DNA of 18,172 nt from Hyphochytrium catenoides. Lineage: Eukaryota > Sar > Hyphochytriomycetes > Hyphochytriales > Hyphochytriaceae. The DNA lies in NCBI GenBank assembly GCA_900088475.1, contig FLMG01003239.1, positions 1-18,172 of the forward strand, given 5' to 3'. Positions 1 through 9,569 of the stretch are shown here, in pieces. Position 1 is the first letter of the stretch; each line of letters opens with the position of its first letter. Under the pieces are notes generated by a model. It was given only the letters and a program-made list of their open reading frames with translations, had not been told where the DNA came from and did not search any database. A program made the position numbers and the translations under genes.

Positions 1-1333
1 TTCATAACAGCTACTGCAGATCCCGGCGTACGTGCTCGGAATACTTCAGACAATTCAATGAAAACTGCCCCCGTCGCTCTGTATTATGGAAAGTGCTAGA
101 GACTTTTATAAAATGAAACTCCAGCACTTGATTGGCCGGATCTGCCACCCTATCATCATCTCTTCCCCATGGCTTGCGACTGGACGGACCCGTGCTATTA
201 TAAGTGGAGACCGGTAGTCCAGGCAACAAGATAAGCATGCTTTAGGCTCAACAATAAATCCACAACTCGTCTGTTCTTTCATTCATACTTCTCTCTCTTT
301 TTCCAGCTCCTCGATCATTCTTATCGCAGTGGACACCGAGATGAGATGAATTAGGATACCGAGGTGATGCACACCCCCAGCTGTGTGACGCCTCCTCACC
401 GACCAACCAACCATCACCTAGGATGAGTCCCTCTTCTTGCACCTGTTGATTGTTGATGATGATCCTTCAGATCCAGCGATGGAGCACTTAGTGGCTCTGA
501 TGATGATGACTATAAAAGCACCAGAATAGTAGAGAACCGTCCATACCAAGCGTCGAGGGTAAAACCCATCAAGTGCCAATGGAGTCAAGCATGGCCGCCT
601 GCAATAATGTGAGGATGGTGGAGGAGTTTATTTACTTCACGCTTGATGTAGGGATACAGACGGCACAGATCATCTCTTTGGGGACACCCTTTGTGTCTCT
701 TTTCCTCTGTCACTTTCTTCTTTCCTTCCCTCTCTTCTCCTTTAAAAACATTCAAGGATCTCCCAGTTTGAAGTTTATGACGCATGGATAGCACTGAGCG
801 TGGGGCGACTATTATCTGTTGAGCGTTACGGGTGCTTGTCGTTGTTTCTGCTGCTGCCTCAACATTACCCGTCGTCTTGTTTAGTTGTCGCTGTCAATTT
901 CGCGAATGAAGAAGCTTGGGTAAAAGTGTTCTTGAGATTCACAGCTTAAATGACCTCAGTCATGAATGCCTCTTCGTGACGCTTCGGAGTAGGCCGACAA
1001 GAAAACCCTCCTGGCAGATGAATCGGATCTACTGATAACTTCCTACTACGGAAGCCACGTTACTTATTTGCAAGGAGACAACTGCAACGATTTCAGTGGA
1101 TAGCACCCACTAACTCTAAGACACGAGACCCTTAGCACAACTCTACCCTTAGACCACTCTTGAAGCGGAATGCCTTCTAAAAATGGGATGACTCCTGGAT
1201 TATCGTGCTTTTGAAAGGAACTATTTTATCTCCTACGTGTTAAAACCTTTTCAGGACTATATTGTTAAAGGAAGATAAGGCAAGCTATTATCATGATGAG
1301 GCAAGCTATTATCAGGGAGAGGATCGCCACCCT
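1..1333. other. Region without a supportable gene
   Basis: Only short open frames occur here (up to about 75 codons on either strand), with no recognisable domain, signal peptide or convincing chain of splice sites. The minus-strand frame at 11-238 starts with ATG but resembles nothing I know. It could be an exon of a gene running off the left edge. The last part is the 3' flank of the secreted-protein gene. Confidence 0.4.
1279..1314. repeat. 15-bp direct repeat, period 21, next to the secreted-protein gene stop
   Basis: The 15-mer GGCAAGCTATTATCA occurs exactly at 1279-1293 and again at 1300-1314. Both copies lie 20-55 bp beyond the stop codon of the minus-strand gene ending at 1334, so they would fall in its 3' untranslated region. 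A recent slippage duplication or a paired 3' UTR element are both possible. Confidence 0.7.
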
Positions 1334-2020
1334 CTACCCGTAGATTATAGCGAGCAAGAGTGCGCCCGCTGCTATGAAGGTACTCAAGGACCGAACAGAT
1401 GATGCTGAGCTGGAACCTCCGCCGCCGCACTTCATGTTTGCCCTTGCTCTTCCCGCCATCTCAGGCGCCATCTTTGCTACGTTCTGATCTTCAGTCGTGC
1501 ATTCCAGGTTACACTTGGGCATTATATCTGCTGCCTTTTTGGATAGGCTCTCCACCTCACTCATCACGGTGCACATACACTTTGCAAAGTCAGGGTAATC
1601 CTTCCTCACTTTGTCTGCATATTCGGGAGAGGTCATAAGCTGCACCATGAAGATTTCCATGTTAACCATGGCATCGGTTGGGATCTTACTCACGTCCTTG
1701 CTCTCCGATATGGACTTACACGCAGGTGCCTTGTTAACTGCAGCCTGAGCGGAGGTCAGCTGAAGTCCATTACGTTGTAGGCAACTGTCACAGCTCGTTG
1801 ACCCAGTCATTCCAGCACCGCCGATCGCCCGGGAACTGAATGTGTTGGTAGTGGTAGTAGTGGTGCCAGATTCGAAAGTGACTAACTCCTTCATCCAGGA
1901 GAGAGCGATGCTGTTGTTCGCTGCTGGCTGGCTAGAGGCTTCTGTGGTCATCGTATTACCATTGCCGTGGAGTGCAAGCAGAAGAAAGGCATATGCCGCT
2001 GCCGACGTGAAGAGCTTCAT
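1334..2020 (-). CDS. Secreted, probably GPI-anchored eight-cysteine protein (family unknown)
   Basis: This is a single open frame of 228 residues starting at ATG 2018-2020. Residues 1 to about 22 form a classical signal peptide: a short basic start, a hydrophobic core rich in Leu and Ala, then small residues. A Ser/Thr-rich stretch with a run of six Thr (about 53-58) follows. The core has eight cysteines at 77, 80, 101, 148, 150, 170, 174 and 198, giving CxxC, CxC and CxxxC spacings that suggest four disulfides outside the cell. The C-terminus is a Gly/Ser-rich linker (about 199-209) followed by a terminal hydrophobic segment with almost no tail, the usual arrangement of a GPI-attachment signal. 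By inference it is a surface protein of the wall or plasma membrane. It is not an elicitin, which has six cysteines in a different spacing. I do not recognise the family. No intron is needed and no clear TATA box is visible upstream. Confidence 0.75.
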   Translation of the reverse strand: MKLFTSAAAYAFLLLALHGNGNTMTTEASSQPAANNSIALSWMKELVTFESGTTTTTTNTFSSRAIGGAGMTGSTSCDSCLQRNGLQLTSAQAAVNKAPACKSISESKDVSKIPTDAMVNMEIFMVQLMTSPEYADKVRKDYPDFAKCMCTVMSEVESLSKKAADIMPKCNLECTTEDQNVAKMAPEMAGRARANMKCGGGGSSSASSVRSLSTFIAAGALLLAIIYG

Positions 2021-5000
2021 GATAGAAAGAGTTTGATAGTTCGTTGTGAGTCCCCTCGCTTCAGATAGATTGCTTGCTGCTGGGTGCGTTGAACAGATTG
2101 AAATGATACAGATGCCGGCGAGATGGAAAGATTGAGAATGAGGCTAGTGACTGAATGGGGTCACTTCTAACCTAGCTTCGAGGTTAGCGCGATCCCCCGT
2201 CTCCGTCAACCAGCAATCCAGTTGATGGTGTTGTGAAAAGAAAAACACGACGTGGGGCGCAAGTGATCATGACTGCCTCTCCTATTATCATCGGTCAGGA
2301 AGGAGCAAGTTCTTAATAACCGTCTCTAATCTCCTCTAAGAACCACTCTTCCCTCTCTCACCTTTTGCTCTCCTCTACACCTGGCAACTGACACTGCCTG
2401 CCAATCGTCCTTCTTCTTTGCTGGCTCTTCTCCTTTACTATCCGAAGATCCGAAGCAGCTCCACTGTCTCTTTCGTCCTTCCTTCACCCTCTTCACATCT
2501 TTCAAATCAGCCAAGAAACCAAGCGAGTCATCCCCACAACTGTTGAGTGATGATCGCTATACTGTCACAGGCTCGTACTAGTAATAGTAATAGAGCTTGA
2601 TCCTGAAGAGTGATTGTGTCCTTCTTTGCTTGTTTGGCTTTTCCTTGTGGCACCGTCAAACTGTATAGTTACCCCATACCTTCGGTTAGTCATCTATTTT
2701 AGGGCCTTGGAGGGGGACGGAGAGGACCCCAACAAATCGGTCAATCCTGAAAGGTCTAAGATTTTTTAAGAGAGGCTCATACAAATTATTACTCCTTGTT
2801 ACTTGTACAAGAGAGGCTGCTCCGAATCTGTTCCCCGATATTAGTTACAGTGTAAGAAGATTATAATCTGACATGCGATAAGCTCATAATCGGAAGAAAG
2901 GAGGTACCTTCGGTATGTCGGACCCGGTGGTGAGGAGGGGTGCAGAGGGTGGGAACACAACAACTTTTGGGACAGTGAATAATGGGTGGTGATGAGGAGA
3001 TATTCTAGCATCCTCCAGCTAAATAAGGACAGGATCGTGTGACATGTTGTGGCACGAAGCAGACCAGCACTCCTGGTAGATAATAATGACCGACGAATTA
3101 CAGTAGCATGGTCATCACGACATCAAGGTCAAAAAGACGAACAAGACAAATGTACTACTCCGTACTTAACAAGGTAGTAGTGATGATCGTGTTTATTACA
3201 TCTTGGAAGCTTGTCCTAAGAGGTATTATAGGAGTGTGTGTGCTTTCTTTCTCCTGCTACTTCTGGGACAACAGAGAGCAGGCAGCAGTAGTTACTCCTC
3301 CTCGTAGAGAGTGCTTATCATCTCACTAGGGACACTGGGTGGGGAGATATCATCAACAACGACGACGTATTCCTCCCAGCCTCTATGGACTGAGATGCGG
3401 CAAGAGTAGTAAGTCACGTTGGTTACTGCGAATGCTAGTCAATCAGTAATGAGTACGCGGCGTAGGAAAATCTTCATTATTATGAGGACAGACAAAGATT
3501 CACTGCATCATTCTATCGTCATGTGGTGCTCTGACCCCTCACGGAAGTGACCACCTTGTTGAAGAATGATTTGATAATGTAATGTGGGTCTTCGCTTCAA
3601 AGAGAGGATAACGACCGACCGAGGAACCGACAGAGGGGAACAGTTTTTACTTCGTTGGGACTAAGCTGTGTTCGATGCTCTTCAAAAAGAGAAAGAGCAC
3701 TCTTGCAAGACCTTGCAGCCATTTTACCGATCTAATCTTGACATGATGAGCAGCTAGTAGTTCTCCTCTTATACTTCGCTCTTGTCAAGGACGGTGAGCG
3801 AGGGTCCAAGACTGGAGGGACTGTTGTGGTGTTCGGAGCAGCCTGTCAGCAGGGAGGAGGAAGAAGCAAAAAGAAAGCCTGGTCGTCTTCCCAGCATGTA
3901 GGAGCTGGCTAACTAGGGTGCAACAAAGGAAGTCCTCAGAAGAAAGAACGCTCTAACAACGCAGGTAATAACCTGAAGGGGGCGACCCGATGGCAAAGTG
4001 TAAGGTAGTAATTGAGGTTATGGGTGATAAGGAGGAACGAACGCCCGCCGCTACTTTTACTACAGTAAATGATGACAACAACGACCTACTCTATCGACTT
4101 CTTCTACTATATTTTTGAACGCTTGTCAAAAATGATAAAACGATGATGTTGCTGGCGATAGTCAACCTTAAGCACGTTCGCGAAGATAGATCGTGCGGGA
4201 AAACGGGAAGCTAATGACAGCAGTGCCATTTCACTACGGTGGGACACAAGGAAGATAAGAAGACCAAAGCCCTCCAACTCGTCCTGCTGAGGAATCCTCG
4301 GTGCCACCATCATCATGGCCTAGTACCTTTGTAAAGTGGATGGAGAGGGGCCACGACGAGTAGATAGAGCAAGTTAGATGGAGAGAAGGCAAGCAAAGGC
4401 AAACCTATCCCCCCCGCATCGCCGTACCTGATGTTGAAGAATCTCGCGAAGCGTCATCTATAGCTCCCCAAAACATCTCCCACCACTCTAAAGGGCCAAA
4501 GGAACGACGTGGAGCCCGACGGCACTACTCATACTGCCGAAGGTTATGGGTATGCTGCGCTCACCTACAGATAATACTACCGGCGCGCGGCGTGACGCAG
4601 TGGGGATGGAGGTGGTTGATTGATGCAGTGAATCGTGAACAGTCACATGGTTGTTTGTCATGTATCGTCAGCCGTTTGCGTAGTCTTCGATGGTCATGTC
4701 ATCGTGACCGTCACCATCAGCAGAAAACGAAGAAGAGCTCTATCAGCCTGGTCCTGCCCTAGCCAGCCAGAAGAAGGTATTCTTCTGCTGCTCTAGCGCT
4801 GTCCAGCAGAAAATAATATAGTATTCCTAAGGCAATCACCCCTGCCTAAAGCACGCAGGTCTTCAGCTCTTCCTTGAGTTCTAGTCTGGCTGAATGATTA
4901 TTCCTTCCCTACTAGCCAGGGTAGATTATAATCATCTCCCCATCCACGTCTCTACTTGACAAATCTAAAACAACTATGTTCACTCAACAAACTACTACCT

Positions 5001-5062
5001 CTTGGGATCAATCAGCTGGCACTGTAGCTTTGGAGTCTGCCAAGATAACTTTCTGACGACAG
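2021..5062. other. Gene-poor intergenic region
   Basis: No frame here has a recognisable product. The longest are about 60-75 codons and lack domain-like composition. A Lys/Arg-rich minus frame at 2326-2514 has no in-frame ATG and could at most be an exon. A short perfect hairpin (8-bp arms, 4-nt loop) lies at 4768-4787. I see no other structure. Confidence 0.45.
4768..4787. repeat. Short perfect inverted repeat
   Basis: CAGAAGAA, a 4-nt spacer GGTA, then TTCTTCTG form a perfect 8-bp stem. It has no gene nearby and may be chance. Confidence 0.5.
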
Positions 5063-5415
5063 ACTTACTTTAATAACTGGCGTTGTACGCTGACAGTAGG
5101 CGCAGAGAAGGAGGAAAGCCTTCGAAAAGAATCACACTATTAACGCGGATAATATATGAGTGAAGAGGAAGTACTATTTCCTGCTGAACAACATGCCCAC
5201 CAGTTTTCATTAGACGGGGCAAAAGCAAGCTAACACAAACTTACTTTACACGCTAATGGCTGGCCTCGTACGTTGACAGTAGGCGCAGAGAAGGAGGAAA
5301 GCCTTCGAAAAGAATCACTATTAAAGCGGTTAATATATGAGTGCAGAAGAAGAACTATTTCCTGCTGAACAATATGCAGACCAGTTTTTATTAGACGGGG
5401 CAAAAGCAAGCTAAC
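5063..5415. repeat. Two direct, adjacent copies of a unit of about 177 bp
   Basis: Copy 1 spans about 5063-5238 and copy 2 about 5239-5415. Both start at ACTTACTTTA and end at GCAAGCTAAC. They share a stretch of over 40 identical bases beginning TGACAGTAGGCGCAGAGAAG, at 5091 and at 5274, and a second block beginning CTATTTCCTGCTGAACAA. Between the blocks are point differences and small indels, so the duplication is old enough to have diverged. No conserved reading frame runs through both copies and no terminal inverted repeat was seen. This looks like a tandem duplication of non-coding sequence, or remains of a repeat family. Confidence 0.8.
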
Positions 5416-5821
5416 AATCCACCACCAGGAGGTAGCTGAAGTTCTATCTTGACTACTACGACTCATCACCACTATGCAGTCAAGGTGGACCACTAATAAC
5501 TGTCAATTGTCTACGGTGAGATTGCACTACTGCTGATGCTGATTGCAAGTCATGAGATATCAATCAACAATTACCCGTTATTGCATTGAACCGCAGAGCC
5601 ATTGCTGCCTTTCTTGCAACATCTTCCTAGTCAGCTGTTATCATTCCCTGTACTACTCTTCAAGTTGTATTAGTATTATCTATAGACACCTTAGGTATTA
5701 TGATGGCAAGGCTTCGACACAATTGAGAAGGAGCAGCCTTGTGCCTCAGCACATGATGAGAGACGAGCTGATATGGAGGGAAAAAGTAGGGCTAGTGTCA
5801 TAATAGTCCACGGCTTTCCTT
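5416..5821. other. Intergenic, nothing recognised
   Basis: This is the stretch between the tandem duplication and the stop codon of the proline-rich membrane protein gene. It holds only short frames of no recognisable character. Its right part would be that gene's 3' untranslated region. Confidence 0.5.
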
Positions 5822-7054
5822 TTACAGTTGCTCTGTTCTCGTTGGCTCTGGTTCCCCATAATTTTGGACGGTGCTTCGGTTTGAGCCACTCCAGGAAGAG
5901 GTACTGGACCCAGACGACGAAGAAGACGACGATGAGGAAGAGGAGGAGTTACTCAAATGGCTCGATGAAGTGCTTCTCATGTCGTCCGATCCACGGTCGT
6001 AACCTCCTCTCTGGGCTGGAAGAGTAAGGTAAGATCGAGGAGTCATGCCTAACTCCAACTGATCATCGTCATCAAAGTTGCTTGGCGTACTGAGGTCCAT
6101 GTTTCCAGCAGAATCTCTCCTTTTCTTCGTCATTTGTAAGGCGACCGCAGCGATAAGGCCTACAGCAGCAGCACCAGCTGCAGCCACCGCAACTATGCTA
6201 CCTGCACCAAGTCCTTTGGAAGAGGTGGTGCTATTCTCTGCTTGATCCGTAGACGAGCTTGCTCCGCCCCTGCTCTTGGTTCCATCTGATCCTTTTGAAT
6301 TTCCACCAGTAGAGGCAGGAGAAGCCCCACCAACACTGGTTTCTCCCCCGGCAGCAGCTGTTTCCTCTCCGTCAGTGCTTTCATCCTCTGGCAAAGAGCC
6401 CACCTCCCCTCCTGAAGATGGACTACTTATCTTGTATGAGTTCGTGTCGGCTTTCGTGATTCGTGGATCAACGTTAACAACACCTCGCCCTCCTGCCGCG
6501 TCTGTTGAACTCGCTCCAGCTCCAGGAGCTCTAGAGCTGACGGCACCAGGTCTAGTTGGTTGGACCCCTCCCCCTGTCGCAGCTGGTGGAGGAGCTGCAT
6601 TCTTTGCGACAGGAGGAGGAGGAGGAGGAGGAGAGGGAGGAAGGGCTGGCGCAGGGGGAGGAGGGGCTTCTACGCCCCCAGCAGGAGGAGGGGGTGGTGG
6701 TGGAGGAGGCGGCGGCGGAGGTGGTGGAGGTGCACCTCCTCCCACGTCCACTTGAACGGGGGGTGCACGTGCGTCGAGCCCTACATCAACTCCAGGAAGA
6801 GCTCCAGCTGCCTCCTCGACAAGATTTCCGCCTTTCCCCTTTCCTTTCGCTTCCTTGCCTTTTGCACCACCTCCACCGTCCTTGCCCTTACCCCCTCCTC
6901 CCTTGCCCTTTCCGTTGCCATTTCCATCAGCTGCAAGTGCTGGAGCAGCTGTTGGGGGCTTGCCGCTATTCTTGGCCTCAGTAACGGTTTGAATCACGGT
7001 CAAGACGATCACAAAGACCAGAGCGATCAAAAGATAAGAACGCCTTCCTTTCAT
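5822..7054 (-). CDS. Single-pass membrane protein with Gly/Lys-rich and poly-proline ectodomain (family unknown)
   Basis: The open frame is 410 residues from ATG 7052-7054. The frame extends to a TTG at 7072, but ATG is preferred because it gives a standard signal peptide: a basic start, then Leu/Ile/Val residues, with likely cleavage after TEA near residue 27. Next come a low-complexity Gly/Lys segment (about 44-76), a run of about 16 prolines (about 109-124) and a second Pro/Ala-rich stretch (about 131-158). A long Ser/Thr/Gly/Glu-rich part follows. Near 283-306 there is one Ala/Val/Gly-rich membrane segment followed by KKRR, a typical stop-transfer. The tail of about 100 residues has an Asp run and a 12-serine run. 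By inference this is a type I surface protein with an extensin-like or wall-contacting ectodomain and a cytoplasmic tail. No enzymatic or lectin domain is seen. The poly-Pro and poly-Ser codons are mixed rather than pure triplet repeats. Confidence 0.75.
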   Translation of the reverse strand: MKGRRSYLLIALVFVIVLTVIQTVTEAKNSGKPPTAAPALAADGNGNGKGKGGGGKGKDGGGGAKGKEAKGKGKGGNLVEEAAGALPGVDVGLDARAPPVQVDVGGGAPPPPPPPPPPPPPPPPAGGVEAPPPPAPALPPSPPPPPPPVAKNAAPPPAATGGGVQPTRPGAVSSRAPGAGASSTDAAGGRGVVNVDPRITKADTNSYKISSPSSGGEVGSLPEDESTDGEETAAAGGETSVGGASPASTGGNSKGSDGTKSRGGASSSTDQAENSTTSSKGLGAGSIVAVAAAGAAAVGLIAAVALQMTKKRRDSAGNMDLSTPSNFDDDDQLELGMTPRSYLTLPAQRGGYDRGSDDMRSTSSSHLSNSSSSSSSSSSSSGSSTSSWSGSNRSTVQNYGEPEPTRTEQL

Positions 7055-8030
7055 TGTGACATTCCAAATCAAGCTCTTGGGTAGAGAAGGAGCAGATAAC
7101 AGAGAGATCGTCCCCGTTGTCTCCTTCGGTTAGACCCAGACCTGTACCTTTAGCGACGAACAAAGAAATAGAGTTTCTGGTCTCTTTCAGTATCACCGCG
7201 ATAATTCCCGGCCGTCTCTGAGGGCATTGAGACGGACCGACCGGCGGCGATCGAGCAGTAGGCAGTAAATTTATTTCTGTCCTAGGTTTAGCTCCGTAGG
7301 GAAGAAGAACAAAGGAGGCAAAAGAGATAATCTAAGAGAAGGGAGAAGTAAGTAAGGGACAACGCGAGGGATGGTGCTTATGAAGACAGTAAGAGGGAAG
7401 AACAGGATATCAGTTGCTGAGGAACAAGAAGGGGAGAGAGGGAAAGAAGGAGAGCAAAAGGCAGATTAGCTCAGGAGTTGCCATCCATTTCTCCATCCAG
7501 ACTTTTTCTGGTCCACAGGCGGGTTTTGTCAGGTCCACTGTTGCCACCGCCCCTCCCTGCGCTTTCTAATGGCCTGCTAAGAGCCTCATGTCAAGATATG
7601 TAGATGTAGGAGGAGGTCAAGACTGAAAGAAAAAGCCGTGATGGCAAAAGGGACTGGAGAAGAAGATGAGGTAAGTTGAAGAAAGAGGGAAGAGAAAGAG
7701 AAGATGCGTCCACCGTGCGAGACAGAAGGCAAAGGAACCAAGACAGTGAAGTGAGGAAGTAGGATAAAGGCCAGAGAAGTAGTGATAATTAGAGAGGAAG
7801 AGTAGCAACAAGGTACGTAGAGGCGGTAAAAGAGATATCGAGAATCATGAGGAAAGACACAACGGATCAATGGTAAGTTAGATTTGGGGAACAGACACTG
7901 CTGCTGTCAGACAAAGCCAATCTGTCACCGTCGATCTTCCCCAATCTTTTGCATTTGTTTGAATAGAGTTATCCGTACTCTGTCTTGCGCGTAAAAGGTA
8001 TCTCGTGAGCTCCGCCTTCCTCTCTCCTAC
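7055..8030. other. Unassigned region, purine/pyrimidine-biased
   Basis: The plus strand is very purine-rich at about 7310-7460 and 7600-7860, so the minus strand is T/C-rich as introns and untranslated regions often are. No frame encodes a recognisable domain. On the minus strand, one frame ending at a TGA near 7477-7479 reads as a plausible hydrophilic Gly/Ser/Lys-rich C-terminus. It could be the last exon of a small gene starting at 8078, but the intermediate exon needed to keep phase was not found. Confidence 0.3.
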
Positions 8031-8078
8031 CTTTTGCTGATGATAGCCAGTGCAGCTTCCAGTGTAACGCTTTGACAT
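8031..8078 (-). other. Possible first coding exon (weak)
   Basis: ATG at 8076-8078 opens 16 codons (MSKRYTGSCTGYHQQK) ending exactly at a good donor, AAAG followed by GTAGGA. An AT-rich TATATT lies about 35-40 bp upstream of the ATG. I could not chain a second exon with confidence, and the match to any family is too short to use. This may be chance. Confidence 0.2.
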
Positions 8079-8786
8079 GTTTGGGAGGTTCGTGCATTAT
8101 TGGAAACATTCATAAGAAATATACAACACAACCCCAGTACCCGGTTGTCGAACTTGTAAGGGTTAATGTCCTACCTCGCCCTCCCTAAAGTTGCTTCCCT
8201 TGCTGGAACTTTCCTAAAGTTGCGGGATGCAATATTTTTCCAGCACTCATTTATTGTGGCAGAGGATCGTTTCGCCTCTGTCTGGTATGACTGTGGGCTA
8301 TAGTAAGGACAAACTAGGGCTAAACCCCAAAGCTCCTAGCCGCATTATTTTCCACGTAAACTTGGACCATTCTAGATGGATAGCCGTTAGCTTCTGTTAG
8401 TTCTAAATCTTCATTAATTGGTGGTAATAATTTAGGAATCGTAGAAGTCCAACAGCACTAGTTCTATTTTCACCTACATTTGGCTCATTGGTAGTCTCCA
8501 TACCTCCTATCTGTCTCTTGTCTTATGATTCTGCACAAATGACAGGACAGAGGCGGTGATGGCCGTTACAAACCAAAAAATGACTAGGATGATGCAAGCC
8601 CCATCTCTTGGACACTCTCTCTTGCATTTGCAATTGTCTTCTACATATCGTAACAATTACTTTCCAGTGACAAGGCCATATCTCATTGAGCCTCTGTCTG
8701 CAACAATACTAAGTAGTCTGAAATTTGATGCCTGCGGAAGAGAAAAGGCAAGACAATGAAGCAAAGCTGAGGCTGTGTGTGTCTCT
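8079..8786. other. Intergenic, nothing recognised
   Basis: Only short frames occur (up to 67 codons). No splice chain, RNA gene or repeat was found before the T-free tract. Confidence 0.45.
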
Positions 8787-8921
8787 GAGAGAGAGAAAGA
8801 CAGAGAGAAAGAGAGAGAACGAGAGACAGAGAGAGAGACAGAGAGAGACAGAGACAGAGAGAGAGACAGAGAGAGACAGAGACGGAGACACAGAGACAGC
8901 GAGAGACAGAGACACAGAGAC

Positions 8922-8954
<33 letters not shown>

Positions 8955-9103
8955 CAGAGACAGAGAGACCGAGAGAGACAGAGACAGAGACAGAGACAGA
9001 GACAGAGACAGAGACAGAGACACAGAGACAGAGAGAGACAGAGACACAGAGACAGAGAGACAGAGACGGAGACACAGAGACGGAGACACAGAGACACAGA
9101 GAC

Positions 9104-9160
<57 letters not shown>

Positions 9161-9324
9161 CAGAGACAGAGACAGAGACAGAGACACAGAGACAGAGAGA
9201 GACAGAGAGAGACAGAGACAGAGACAGAGACAGAGACACAGAGACAGAGAGAGACAGAGACACAGAGACAGAGAGAGACAGAGACACAGAGACAGAGAGA
9301 GACAGAGACACAGAGAGAGAAGAG
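8787..9324. repeat. 538-bp GAGACA/GAGA simple repeat with no T on the plus strand
   Basis: From 8787 to 9324 the plus strand contains only A, G and C. It is built from GACAGA/GAGACA hexamers mixed with GA dinucleotides, with occasional CACAGA, GACGGA and single variants. Near the right end there is a clear higher-order unit of 24 bp (CACAGAGACAGAGAGAGACA plus GAGA), present as three exact copies at 9237-9260, 9261-9284 and 9285-9308. With no T on one strand, no stop codon is possible in any of the six frames. The long Arg/Glu/Asp-rich or Leu/Ser/Cys/Val-rich open frames across it are therefore a composition artefact. A short related tract lies near 10183-10263. Confidence 0.95.
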
Positions 9325-9569
9325 TCAATCAGCCCCAAGGATGAATATCTCGAGCAGTATGAATGGCTCATTGCTACCGCTGGAGACTGTTCTTTGCTCT
9401 TCCTTTCTTCCTTCCTCTTGGTGCCTCTCCTTCGTTTGCCCTTCTCGGCATCTTGCTTTCCTTTCAAGTTTCCTCCACCATCCGACATAAGGGTTGTCTC
9501 TTGATCTTTATAGCTGCACAAGGACATAACTTGACGGCTAAAATTTTCCATAGCCAAGTGATGGTGAAC

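Noticed and set aside
573-794. Opposed 70-codon frames on both strands
   Set aside because: No domain, poor start context (one uses GTG), and each is the antisense shadow of the other.
6276-7084. Plus-strand Gly-rich and Arg-rich frames of 140-174 codons
   Set aside because: They are the antisense of the poly-Pro and Gly/Lys coding region of the minus-strand membrane protein, and they lack any domain.
8031-8078. Glutathione-dependent formaldehyde-activating enzyme start (YTGSC-like)
   Set aside because: Only five residues resemble the family, and the expected following cysteine/glycine motif is absent.
8657-9557. Several long overlapping open frames (up to about 280 codons) on both strands
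   Set aside because: They exist only because the T-free repeat at 8787-9324 cannot contain stop codons. Their proteins are repeat-like strings of Leu/Ser/Cys/Val or Arg/Glu/Asp/Thr.
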